This document shows, piece by piece, positions 1 through 9,446 of a DNA stretch of 64,000 bases. The translations under genes and the position numbers were made by a program. The stretch comes from Rehmannia glutinosa (lineage: Eukaryota > Streptophyta > Magnoliopsida > Lamiales > Orobanchaceae), in assembly GCA_016081115.2 (NCBI GenBank), contig CM071936.1, forward strand, positions 84,187,943 to 84,251,942, read 5' to 3'. Every line of letters begins with the position of its first letter. The stretch's first letter is position 1. The notes beneath the pieces were generated by a model. It was not told where the DNA came from, did not search any database, and saw only the letters and a program-made list of their open reading frames with translations.

Positions 1-114
1 TTTCTCTTCTCAGACATGGTTACATCAGAGTGTTGGATCGGCAGAGTCACTGGAAGTTTGCTGATTATTGATGCTGTGACATTGCCTTGCTGAGGGTTTT
101 AGCGAGCATTAAGG

Positions 115-872
115 TCAAGTCCTTTGACCTTTCCCCTCAACAGTTTTTCCCTTCTCCTTCTTCTTCTCAATAGTTGTCTCTTCCTTCAGCTTCCTCAGGT
201 ATTCCTCTTCCCTCTTTTTGGCATCATCGAAGGAGAGAAGAAGCCCTGGAAACATTCCAGAGTTCTGCTTGGAGTCTGCTGCAACTTGTGCTGTTCGAAA
301 TTCTGAGCGAGTGTCTTTTGATTCAGCTGCCACCAGTTTCGTTCCAGCCATGATAAGGCTGAACTTCGTATTCATGTTCTCCTCAACACGCAGAATTTCT
401 TTTCGATGAAATTCACGCAGCAGCTCCATTTCAGTTGTGTGAGAGGCATGCATTCTATCAATGTTGGCCTGCATCCTCAACTTCATATTAGCATTGTCAA
501 CACTCCAAACCAGCATCTTGTTGTACAATGCCTTAAAGTATCGAACTTGTTAATATCGCATTGTACTCTGCTGCTGACACCACACCCTGATCGTACCACA
601 ATTCCTCGTAAGTCTGCTTTGAGGGTGGCATCCCTATTGTCCAGACGCATATCTAATGAGGCCTGGTGCCGTTCGATATTCTCAATCTCTTCACATATTT
701 TCTTGAAGACGTCACGGATCTCAGCTGTCACTTCGGATTCAGCTGGCGGCCATGCAGCATCGAAATCAAAGTTGGCTGGAACAATGGAGTCACTAGGGAT
801 TACAGGATCTGCTCGAATGTTGAAGCTCAATCGAAAAAGGGAATGTTTCTTCAAATGCATGATCTCCCACAT
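115..872 (-). pseudogene. ORF3 of element A, C-terminal coiled-coil part
   Basis: Two overlapping minus-strand frames (872-483 and 528-115) carry the C-terminal third of ORF3, separated by a frameshift. The sequence is rich in charged heptads (for example KLRMQANIDRMHA and EILRVEENMNTKFSLIMA), so it should form long coiled coils. The matching part in B1 is 38166-38830 and in B2 50500-51180, where the motif MEENMDRKFSLLM recurs. Its function is unknown. The frame ends at a TGA at 115, but homology with B suggests the original protein went on further downstream, beyond the window start. Confidence 0.6.
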
Positions 873-1052
873 ATGGGATTGATTGTGTTGATTATGCCTG
901 AGATGCCTCTGGTTGAGTTGGTACTGCTGCAGCTTGGGGAGTCTGCGCAGATGACTCGGTCTCAGATGGGCCTTGTTGAGTGGGTTGGCCAGCTGACTGA
1001 GCCTCTGCTGTCTTAACAGCTTCTTCGGCCTCAGTAGATTTTTCTGAGTGAA

Positions 1053-1655
1053 TTACATGGTCCTCGGCTGCATCATCAGCGTCATCGGAGGATGATGAAG
1101 CCTGGGGGCTTGGTTCATCATCAAAGTTGAACTTTTGACGAGCAGCTTTAAAAGTTGCCTACCTTCTCTGTGGAAGAACAACCTCAGATGAGTCCTTTTG
1201 AGGAGCAATATGAGTGGACTCAGCTTCGTCTTCAAATCCCAAAAAGGATATGTCAAGGTTATCCTGGGAATCATGAAGAGCACTGATCTCTTTTTCAGAT
1301 TCAACATTTAGAACATGAGGGATGCTCTGAACTTCTTGAACTTTACCCAGGGAAGTCTCAACCTCCCTTGGGCCTTCAACACCTCCAGCAGTCTCAACTG
1401 TAGCGAGGTCTTCTACAATCCCTTCGACATATGCAGTTGTCTTAGGGTCTTGGACTGTGACATCCAAAGGAGTCTCAACCCATTGGATTGCACTTTCAGT
1501 GCCCAGAGTGTTAACTCCCGGGGCATTTCCATCATGTGCCTCAACTGCATAACATTGTCCTCAGCCTGCAAAGCAGTTGACACTTCAGCTTGGACAGACT
1601 GAACTGTCCGAGCTTCATCAATGTCAGTCTGATGTGATTCTTTTTCCTTTTCCAC
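1053..1655 (-). pseudogene. ORF3 of element A, central low-complexity part
   Basis: Three overlapping minus-strand frames (1655-1413, 1467-1159 and 1307-1053) are fragments of one frameshifted stretch. The inferred protein is acidic, rich in Glu, Val, Thr and Ser, with no catalytic motif that I recognise. It aligns in order with the B1 region around 28640-29200 and the B2 region around 49660-50230, where short peptides such as ARIVETV and ELTLAMKVQSMGLRL are shared. I read it as a disordered linker between the N-terminal domain and the C-terminal coiled coil. Confidence 0.5.
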
Positions 1656-1667
1656 TTCGCCTCCTTT

Positions 1668-2333
1668 CTACAATGTGGAGTCATCTGCAACATCATTCGA
1701 CCCTGCTGCAGTGGAAGGAGTTTCCCCCTCAGCTGGCACACCAGCTGAGTGACTGACGATGGGCTCAACTTGGGTGCCCAAGTTCCCAGTTTCATCGCCA
1801 GTTCCCTTGGACCCATCTTCTGAAATAACTAGGGACGTAGCTGCAGCTATGGTTGTGGCAATCTGCTGCACTACCCCCAATGGGTCTGTCTCCAAGAGAG
1901 ATTGTGAGGACTCTCCTGGTCCTTCGATCACTCGTTGCTCATGCAATATTCTGGATTTCTTCAAAGCTTGCTGCATGTCTGACTTCTCTTGTGCAACCAT
2001 GTGATCCAAGTCTTCATCACTCTCGGAGAGAACATCAAGGTGAGAGTGAGCGTGTTCCAGAGTTCCAGTAAAATGATAGATATTTGCCTTCTCTAGTGCA
2101 CGGGCTTGCTCTTCAACTTTATCTTTTGCATCCGCCTTTATGATACGGAGGAGATCCATGCAGTGCCCTTCGTCGAGAGCCGTTCGGACATTGTTAACTC
2201 CAAGGAATTGCAGTAATTCCTCTTCCTCATCGATAAATTTAGGGCGTTCGAACTGCACCCTGGAATGACTAAGCTTCCACACTCTCCATTCATGTAGACG
2301 GCGCCAGATGTCTGGATATATTGGACAGTACAT
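1668..2333 (-). pseudogene. ORF3 of element A, middle segment (221 codons open)
   Basis: This is the longest uninterrupted piece of ORF3 in A. It begins with a tryptophan- and arginine-rich stretch (DIWRRLHEWRVWKLS), then a helical segment with FIDEEEELLQFLG and KDKVEEQARALEKANIYHF, and ends in an acidic, Ser/Thr/Gly-rich tail. B1 at 27900-28330 and B2 at 48930-49370 hold the same order of peptides (for example EEEELL and ESDEDLD), so the piece is a family feature. There is no signal peptide or membrane segment, which argues against an envelope protein. Function is not recognised. Confidence 0.6.
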
Positions 2334-3024
2334 GACGACATCATCATCATCTTCTTCTTGTCCTTCCTTTTCTGGGATGGAAGGAAATATGGTCTGTTGT
2401 TCTTCACCTTCAGCAACGTCAGTAGCAGGCGGAGAGACAACTTTTTCAGCAGGTGATTCAGTTGTCTTAGCTGCTTCTTCGTCCTCAGCTGATCTCCCAA
2501 TAGTTGGGTCTTCTATGTGCCTCTATTGATCACCTTCAGAAGACTTGGCAGTTTCATCGACTATCTCAGGAGACTGCACTTCCTCAATGTCACCAGTCTC
2601 AGAAGTTTTCTCCAGCTGAGTAGCAGACTCAGCTGTCCTTTGAAGCACTGAAAGCTTGGAGATTCTCTTCCTTCTCTTGGTTTTAACCAGAGGATCTTTG
2701 GTTCAGTTTCCTTCGGTTTCTTAAAAGTAAACGCCTTCTGAGTTTCCTTAGAGGCAGCTGCCTTTCTGGGCTTGGCAGTCCTCTTCTTCCTTATGACTGG
2801 AGAAGGTATTTGGGCTTCCTTCTCAGCCATCTTCTCAGCTTCGGCTGCGGGGGCAGTAGACACGGCTGCTCGGGAAGGTGACTCGGCTGCAGGGGCAGGT
2901 GCATCCTTTTTCTTTGCTGCAGGGGCAGCCTTCTTCTTTGCAACTTTCTTCTTGGGAGTGGAGAAAACAGCTGTGTCCTCGGGGTCAACTGATTCCCCCT
3001 CACTTGCATCCGCCCTCTTGGCAT
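2138..3024 (-). pseudogene. ORF3 of element A, basic Lys/Ala/Pro-rich segment
   Basis: Fragmented minus-strand frames (3024-2791, 2863-2561 and 2500-2138) join the N-terminal domain to the middle segment. One frame is rich in lysine, alanine and proline (for example RKKRTAKPRKAAASKE and AFTFKKPKE), resembling a disordered nucleic-acid-binding or nuclear-localisation tail. The equivalent stretch in B1 is about 27300-27600 (KKKVPCTAKK). Opposite-strand frames here look open only because the sequence is low in complexity. Function unknown. Confidence 0.45.
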
Positions 3025-3034
3025 GAGCTCTCTT

Positions 3035-3484
3035 CTAGGCTCCTGAAAGATTAGCCCTGAACATCTTCTTGATTACATGGAAAGGCTTTCCATGTTGTAG
3101 GGGAATGCCCTTTATTTCCATTAGGTGGCCAATTACTAGGCCATAGCCAAGTGATCCTCCAGAGGACCCATCCTCCTTGTACGATTTATTCGCAATATTC
3201 TGGCAGAGTGTGTTGTACACGAACTCAACCCAGTTGACTTTCTTACCCTGCATGATCGCAGCCATGACGATCAGCTTGGTCTTTGACAGTTGATTGAAAC
3301 TGCCAAACTTCATATCTACACACTTTGCAACGACATCCATCAGTTTGTGATAGTCGTCCTTCAACAGCTTCTTCTTAGCTGTGTAGATAACTTTCGCAGC
3401 ACACTCAGGTTTGGCTACTTCTTTCCATGCAACGGCCAAGTTAACATTAGCTTCGTAGATTTCCGTCATGCCCTCGCACGGCAA
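3035..3484 (-). pseudogene. ORF3 of element A, N-terminal domain, second half
   Basis: The frame covers about 149 codons and includes AAKVIYTAKKKLLKDDYHKL, MDVVAKCVDMKFGSFNQL, KLIVMAAIMQGKKVNWVEF and GGSLGYGLVIGHLMEIKG. The same block is recognisable in B1 (26880-27260) and B2 (47900-48290). It resembles the domain that databases call 'putative plant transposon protein', which is often found downstream of retroelement pol genes; that match is from memory and needs a profile search. A 570-bp tandem duplication separates this half from the best-preserved copy of the N-terminal half. Confidence 0.6.
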
Positions 3485-4478
3485 GAAACAAAGGTGCTCG
3501 CAAGGTCCTTAGCAGATGATCATGATGTTCTTACGATGGACGGAAGATTTGATGCCTTCGTCCTGCACCTTCGCATTTGCATAGAACTGCGCCACCTCTT
3601 CAACATAGGTCAGCGAGTACTCCATTGTAAGAAAAGGCCTGAGATCAGACTTTTCCAAAGATATCGACTATCTTCTTCACTAGGGTTTCATCTAACCCCG
3701 CTTTATCATTCCTTCGAAATCCACAAATGATCCGAGTGGATTTTCTTCGATAAGTTTACAAAATCGAGCGTTGGTGCCATTTGAAGAGATTTTTACCGAT
3801 TAAAACTTGATAGATTTACTTGAGGACTGGTATGGTTTGTGAGAGAGATGAACTTGCTTTTCTCTTGCTTTGAAGATGAACAGTTTTGAGTGTGAGAGAG
3901 AAAACTGACGATCAGTTTGTGATAGTCGTCCTTCAACAGCTTCTTCTTAGCTGTGTAGATAACTTTCGCAGCACACTCAGGTTTGGCTACTTCTTTCCAT
4001 GCAACGGCCAAGTTAACATTAGCTTCGTAGATTTCCGTCATGCCCTCAGACGGCAGCAAACAGTGCTCCGCAAGGTCCTTAGCAGTGATCATGATGTTCT
4101 TACGATGGACGGAAGATTTGATGCCTTCGTCCTGCACCTTCGCATTTGCATAGAACTGCGCCACCTCTTCAACATAGGTCAGCGAGTACTCCATTGTAAG
4201 AAAAGGCCTGAGATCAGACTTTTCCAGCATATCAGCTATCTTCTTCACTAGGGTTTCATCGGAACCCTGCTTTATCATTCCTTCGAAATCCACAGTCGAT
4301 CCAGAGTGGATTTTCTTCGATAAGTTTACAAAATCGAGCGTTGGTGCCATTTGAAGAGATTTTTACCGATTAAAACTTGATAGATTTACTTGAGGACTGG
4401 TATGGTTTGTGAGAGAGATGAACTTGCTTTTCTCTTGCTTTGAAGATGAACAGTTTTGAGTGTGAGAGAGAAAACTGA
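3339..4478 (-). repeat. Tandem direct duplication of about 570 bp in ORF3 5' end of element A
   Basis: The sequence from about 3341 to 3908 recurs from about 3913 to 4478 with an offset of 570-572 bp. Both copies contain the ORF3 start region (ATG at 3780 and 4350), its upstream leader, and end at the same GAGAGAAAACTGA word. Because of the duplication, translation from the 4350 ATG runs into the duplicated leader and stops at 3793. The two copies differ by scattered substitutions and small indels. The duplication is absent from B1 and B2. Confidence 0.9.
3793..4350 (-). pseudogene. ORF3 of element A, N-terminal domain, best copy
   Basis: It starts at ATG 4350 and runs 185 codons. It aligns almost residue for residue with the ORF3 start of B1 (26548) and B2 (47581): shared pieces include IHSGSTVDFEGM, DEGIKSSVH, KDLAEH and VNLAVAWKEVAKP. 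The last 40 or so codons are not ORF3 but the duplicated 5' leader read through. There is no signal peptide. Starting at this ATG is supported by the conserved start context in both B copies. Role unknown; its position directly after pol makes it a third, sense-strand retroelement gene. Confidence 0.7.
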
Positions 4479-4906
4479 AAGAAAATGAGTATATAAGGGT
4501 TATGAAAGGATGTGTTTTCGGTTTTTGAATTTTGATCAAGATCAACGGCTAAGATTTGGCACGCCGAACCGCATTTAATTCCTCCATTTAATGCGGCAAC
4601 ATTTATATCCAATCATATGCTTAATGTGCACCTTTTGACTGTACCCGTTATTATTACTCTGACGTCATCCTTAAAAACATTCCCGCTCATTAAAAATGAC
4701 TGCGTTTTGGTCACTTAGCCATTAAATGACTTAACTCATGTCAAAAGTGACTTAACTCAGCTTCTCTTCTTTCATTAAGCGACTCAGCTGTCAGCTAACT
4801 CGATACAACTGACTTTTCGATATGGCTGTTTCACTTGGCTGATGTGAAAAACTTGTCCATTTCTTGCTTTCTATCTTCCGTCTCTTCTGATTGAGTCTTC
4901 TGAGTG
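4351..4906 (-). other. Spacer between pol and ORF3 of element A
   Basis: This stretch has no supported gene. It matches the B1 spacer at 25992-26547 and the B2 spacer at 47021-47580 (shared words include TTAAGAATGACGTCA-like and TTGGATATAAATG-like sequences on the sense strand). Conservation in three copies and the TATAAATG-like word about 250 bp ahead of the ORF3 ATG raise the possibility of an internal promoter or a spliced leader for ORF3, but the sequence alone does not prove it. Confidence 0.5.
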
Positions 4907-5278
4907 TTAACTCAGCTCAATTAACCCTAGCTCATGCTTAAGCTCTTCAAATCTTGATTCACATAATGGCTTGGTGAAAATATCAGCTAACTATTTATTA
5001 GTTGAGATATATTCCAAAATGATGTCTTTATTTTGAACGTGGTCTCTTATAAAGTGATATCTAAAATCAATGTGTTTTGTTCTTGAATGCAACACAGGAT
5101 TTTGAGTGATTGCAATATCACTTGTATAATCACACATAATTGGAATCTCTTTTTCTTCAATTTCATAAACTCTCAGTTGTTGTCTCATCCATAAGACTTG
5201 GGCACAATAGTTGCCCGCAACTATGTACTCTACTTCAGCTGTGGACGTGGCTATTGAGTTTTGCTTCTTGCTAAACTA
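4907..5278 (-). pseudogene. Element A pol, RNase H C-terminal part
   Basis: The frame carries the end of the copia RNase H: EIPIMCDYTSDIAITQNPVLHSR, then the HIDFRYHFIRDHV block and the LADIFTKPL-type tail. Two premature stops are visible. One TAG is at 5276-5278, within the conserved V-S-W-F-S-K-K-Q motif, where the other copies imply tryptophan. The other TAG is at 4991-4993, where B has glutamine. The natural end is the TAA at 4907-4909. Both premature stops fit a C-to-T change at a CHG cytosine. Confidence 0.8.
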
Positions 5279-6544
5279 GGAAACCAATCTGTTTCCAAGC
5301 ATTTGACATGTACCTGAAGTACTCTTCCTGTCAACTCTACATCCAACATAGCATGAGTCTGAGTAACCAATAAGCTTGAATCCACCTTCCTTTGGATACC
5401 ATAAGCCGACTTCCTGGCATCCTTTCAAATATCTTAGGATTCTCTTAGTTGCAGTCATGTGACTCTCATTTGGTGCAAATTGAAATCTTGCACATACACC
5501 TACTGCAAAGGTGATGTCTGGTCTGCTGGCTATTAAATAGAGCAGTGATCCAATAAGTGCTCTATATCTTGTTTGATCTACAGCCTTACCATCTGCATCC
5601 ATGTCCATGTTGACTGATGTGTTCATTGGTATTTTCACAGAAGACTTCTCTTCCATACCAAATTTCTTCATTAAATCTCTGGTGTTCTTTGTTTGACTTA
5701 TGAAGGTTCTATCCTTCAATTGCTTGACTTGAAGTCCTACGAAAAAAGTCAGCTCTCCCATCATGCTTATTTCAAATTTGCCCTGCATGAGGTTTGAGAA
5801 CTTATCACACAGCTCTTTGTTTGTGGATCCAAAGATAATATCATCCGCATATATTTGAACAAGCAGTATACTCTCTCCATCTTGAACTCTGAAGAGTGTT
5901 ATATCCATTTTGCCTTTGGTGAATCCATTGTCAGTTAGAAATTGAGACAATGTGTCATACCATGCTCTGGGTGCTTGTTTCAATCGATATAAAGGTTTCT
6001 TAAGTTTGTAAACCTTATCTCCAAGAGTCTTCTGCTCAAAGCCTAGAGGTTGCTCACCATAGACTTTTTCTTCCAATAATCCATTTAAGAAAGCACTTTT
6101 CACATCCATTTGATATACAATGAAGTTCTTGTGTGCAACATAGGCAAGAAACATCCTTATTGCTTCTAGTCTAGCAACAGGAGCAAATGTTTCATCAAAA
6201 TCTATTCTCTCTTCTTGGCAATACCCTTTGGCTACCAATCTTGCTTTGTTTCTTACCACAGATCCTTCCACATTCATCTTGTTTCTGAAAACCCATTTTG
6301 TGCCAATAACATTCTGATGAGTTGGTCTCTGCACCAATTCCCATACTTTGTTCCTTTCAAACTGATTCAGCTCTTCTTGCATGGCTTGAATCCAATGTGT
6401 GTCATCCAATGCTTGGGACACATTTTTTGGATCTATTTGGGAAATAAAACAAGTGAACATTGCCTCTTGCTGAGCTCTGGATCTGGTTCTTACACCGTCT
6501 CCACATTTCCAATGACTAGCTCTGGTGGATGGTCTCTCAGCCAT
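5276..6544 (-). pseudogene. Element A pol, reverse transcriptase and RNase H N-terminal part
   Basis: The 422-codon frame contains a typical copia RT. In order: ALDDTHWIQAMQEELNQFERN, VWELVQRP, GTKWVFRNK, DFDETFAPVARLEAIR, QMDVKSAFLNG, LKQAPRAWYD, the catalytic box IYADDIIFGSTN, and SRPDITFAVGVCARFQ leading into RNase H. The catalytic box reads YADD, whereas B1, B2 and C have YVDD. In the RNase H start the D of the usual SDSDYAG motif is cysteine (SDSCYVG). It copies element RNA to DNA in virus-like particles. The frame is closed by the TAG at 5276; the upstream integrase is in another frame. Confidence 0.9.
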
Positions 6545-6738
6545 CTCACATCAGGTTGAAGTAAATTAGCTGGGTTCAGCTGTCTTGCAGCTGTGTTATC
6601 TTGAGCAACTCTTTCATCATCATTCAGCAGCAGATTTTCCAACTGTCTTTGAGATTCAGCTATCTCATCTTCGTCTTGGTTGATTACTCTTGCTTCGGCT
6701 TCAACATAAGGACTCTTCTGCATAGTTGACTGATTCAT

Positions 6739-7643
6739 CTTATCAGCTAACTCTTCAATGTCTTCTCAATTCATATTGGGTTCATCAAAAACCACATGAA
6801 TAGACTCTTCTGTGACCATAGTCCTCTTATTCAATACTCTATAGGCTTTGCTTTCAGCTGAGTATCCCAAAAAGATACATTCATCAGCTTTAGCATCAAA
6901 AGCCTTTAGATTATCCTTGCCATTGTTGTGGATGAAGCATTTACAACCAAATATTCTGAAGTACCCAACATTTGGCTTTCTCCCTATTCAGATTTCATAG
7001 GGAGTCTTTGTTAGTTGTCTATTTATCATGCATCTATTTTGAGTATAGCATGCAGTGTTGATGGCTTCAGCCCAAAATCTCTTAGGTAATCCAGCTTTAG
7101 CTAACATGGTCCTTGCAGCTTCCTTGAGAGTTCTGTTTCTTCTTTCAGCTACTCCATTCTGCTGTGGAGTTCTTGCTGCAGATTACTCATGAGCAATACC
7201 ATTTTCAACACAATATGGAGTTATTATCCCATTGACAAACTCAGTTCCTCTATCAGATCCTATCTTTATAATGGTTTGGTTCTTTTCATTTTCAACTCTT
7301 TTTATCAGCTGAGGTAGTTTCTGCAAGGTTTCTTTTTTTTACACATGAAGATTGTCCATGTATATCTTGAGTAGTCATCTACCACCACTAAGGTGTATTT
7401 CTTCCCACTTATGCTGGCTGGTTCAACTGGACCAAATAAGTCCATATGCAACAGATGTAATATCCTTGTGGAAGAAGGACTAGGCTTCTCTTTCAATGAA
7501 GATTTGATCTGCTTTCCCATCTGGCATGCATCACATACACTTTCCTTCTTGTACACTGAGTCTGGAAAGCCGTCCACAAGATGACTCCTTGCAAGCATGT
7601 TGATTGTCTTGAAGTTCAGATGACTCAGCTTCTTGTGCCACAT
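6739..7643 (-). pseudogene. Element A pol, integrase
   Basis: The 7643-7305 frame holds the zinc-binding and first catalytic parts: MWHKKLSHLNF, CDACQMGKQIK, HMDLFGPVEP and VVVDDYSRYTW. A run of T at about 7331-7340 shifts the frame. Downstream pieces give the glycine-rich SDRG block, PQQNGVAERRNRTL with the catalytic glutamate, and KIFGCKCF-type sequence. In-frame stops are seen in this second half, at about 7190, 6990 and 6770. It inserts element cDNA into the genome; this copy is dead as read. A frame at 6738-6490 (rich in E, Q and N) is the linker between integrase and RT. Confidence 0.8.
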
Positions 7644-7802
7644 TCAACTTGATTAGGCTGTGCTCTTTGCTAACAAACAAGTTCTTGGTGTGGCAGTAGA
7701 CCAGTCTACCACATACATGTTTTTCTGTCTGGATCCTTGCATCACTATTTCATTTGATTCAGTATCTTTAATCTGGTACACTCCCATGTTGAATTCAACA
7801 TT

Positions 7803-7807
7803 GTAGC
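7803..7807. repeat. Left target-site duplication of element B (GTAGC)
   Basis: The five bases before the B 5' LTR read GTAGC. After the last B LTR the corresponding bases at 61368-61372 read AGAGC. The uninterrupted homologue in B1 near 12010 confirms that A continues directly across this point. The duplication is imperfect but in the right place and of the length expected for a copia integrase. Confidence 0.6.
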
Positions 7808-9319
7808 TGTTGGGAAATTTATTGTTTAGATTTTGATGAATGCCATGTAAAACTTAGAATAGGAAGTTGGCACCCCAATTTTTTGTTGTAAACTGCATTG
7901 TAATAAATAGGGCTGGTCAAGCTGAGTTAAGTCAGCTATGCCCAAACATGCAAAGAAGACAACTGGAGACTAGAAGGAAGACTCCGCTGCAAGACAGCTG
8001 AGTATGGCAAAGAAGAGAAGACAGAACTCGATCAAGGAGCAACTAAGATGCAATGAGAGGAGTATCACAAGTCAACTCAAGATAAGCCAAGTCTCAAGTT
8101 GAAGTGACAAGAGTCATCCAATGATTGGAAGTCGACTCTAAGTCACCTGGGAAAACAAGGAAATGTAGTCAAGTCGAGATAATCGAAAAAGATCCGTTGC
8201 ATAGAAATCAAGAGAAGTACTTAAACAAGTAATATCTCCATGCTACCTTTCTCGAAGTGCACAGACCTTAAGCGTGCAAAAGGAATAAACCAATGGGAAG
8301 CACTACACCGTGTCGAACTCTAAAAGTCAAGAACAATTCATACGAGGAAATGGCAATTCCAAGGATCGCAACAAGACAAGCCAACGACCACAAGTGGCTT
8401 TCAAAAATAAGCCTATCTCTTCAACGGCGATTTTTGAAAGATCAATATAAAAGGCCGAGGAATAACTCGAGAAAAGGTTACGTAGATTACAGAGGTTACC
8501 TTGACCATACAAGCAAGAAAGAAACATTTTGTAACCTCAAATATTCTCAAGTTATTAAACGCTCAATCCTCAAGCCTACACTACAAAGAACATCAATCCA
8601 ACACTCACCGTGAAGGAAAGATAACTTCAATCGGTTGAAGAGGAAATTCTGAAGAATCAAGGGGTCTACATTCCACGAAGGATTGTAGGAAGGTTCAAGG
8701 TTGAACCAAGTCTTGAGCTTTTGGAGGGCTTAGTGATCAAATCCAAAGAGCTTGAGCAAGTGGGCAGAGTAGCAAGGCACGCCCCTGTGAAGAAGCCGAG
8801 TCGCACGAGAAGCCACCGAGTGATCAAGGCGTCTCCGATCGAGTCCCAAAGGAGCAAGTCACCGTGTGATCAAGACTTGTATCCGGATCTACCACTTTGT
8901 ATACTTGATCAATACCTAGTGGATTCCTCCAGGAGTTGGAGAAGAGAGGAGTAGAATAATTACCCCATCTTCGAACCTCTATAAAAACTTATCGTGACAT
9001 ATTTGCTATCCAACTGATATTTTCTAAGTACTAAATCAAGCTTTATATCTCTACTTAACCATAATTAAGGGTGTTAAGTCTTCCTCCACAAATCAAACCA
9101 CAGTTGAGCTAATTCATCTTAACAATGAGTTATTCTATCAACAAAATGACTCGAGTCTGTTGAGTGACTAACTTTACTGATTAACTAAATTGGTTGTCCA
9201 CCAAGGACACAGCTGTGTAGTATCAACTCTGAACTTTTAAAAGGACTAAATAGAAAAATTTGGTAAGGTTTATTCACCCCCCCTTCTAAACCTTACACTC
9301 ACACCCCTTGGGACCTACA
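7808..9319 (+). repeat. Element B LTR 1 (5' LTR)
   Basis: The LTR is about 1.51 kb, with TG and CA ends. It matches LTR 2 and LTR 3 along its length. It has a private deletion of about 53 bp after TTATCGTG near 8995, flanked by the short repeat GTG. Many small differences from LTR 2 fall at CTG or CAG words. It supplies promoter and polyadenylation signals. Confidence 0.92.
8446..8453 (+). promoter_or_regulatory. TATA box of element B LTR 1
   Basis: TATAAAAG lies in an ATCAATATAAAAGGC context that is identical in LTR 2 (40560-40567) and LTR 3 (60509-60516). Its position about 640 bp into the LTR suits the U3-R boundary of a 1.5 kb LTR. Confidence 0.65.
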
Positions 9320-9320
9320 A

Positions 9321-9340
9321 GTGGTATTAGAGCGGTTGGT
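9321..9340 (+). other. Primer binding site of B1 (initiator-Met tRNA type)
   Basis: GTGGTATTAGAGCGGTTGGT begins one base after the LTR. It matches the TGGTATCAGAGC consensus of plant copia elements with one change (T for C). Confidence 0.85.
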
Positions 9341-9446
9341 TCATTGAGCCTTCCGCACTGGTTACTGAACTAGATCTCCAAACTTTTCAAAGTCTGCTTT
9401 AGTACTTAAATTTTCAAAACTCCTTTTATCATTAAAATTTATTATC

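Larger units (their letters stand above)
1..7807 (-). mobile_element. Element A, downstream half: Sirevirus-type Ty1/copia retrotransposon
   Basis: Read on the minus strand, this block runs integrase, reverse transcriptase, RNase H, a 0.55 kb spacer and a large third ORF that continues past the window edge. It joins directly to the block at 61368-64000, which holds gag and protease of the same element; element B lies between them. The homologous plus-strand sequence in B1 near 11990-12040 runs continuously through the point where A is broken. A is the outermost and therefore oldest insertion seen here. It keeps longer open frames than B, including an uninterrupted stretch of more than 400 codons across RT and RNase H. 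Its LTRs are not in the window. Confidence 0.9.

Noticed and set aside
2308..3026. Plus-strand Ser/Ala-rich open frames (2308-2529, 2772-3026)
   Set aside because: They lie opposite Lys/Glu/Ala-rich ORF3 codons and have only low-complexity sequence.
1..4350. ORF3 as an envelope glycoprotein
   Set aside because: No signal peptide, no membrane helix and no furin-like site are visible; the content is coiled coil and disordered, charged sequence.
8293..8613. Plus-strand open frame of 106 codons inside LTR 1
   Set aside because: The same stretch in LTR 2 and LTR 3 does not keep the frame; it is LTR sequence around the TATA box.
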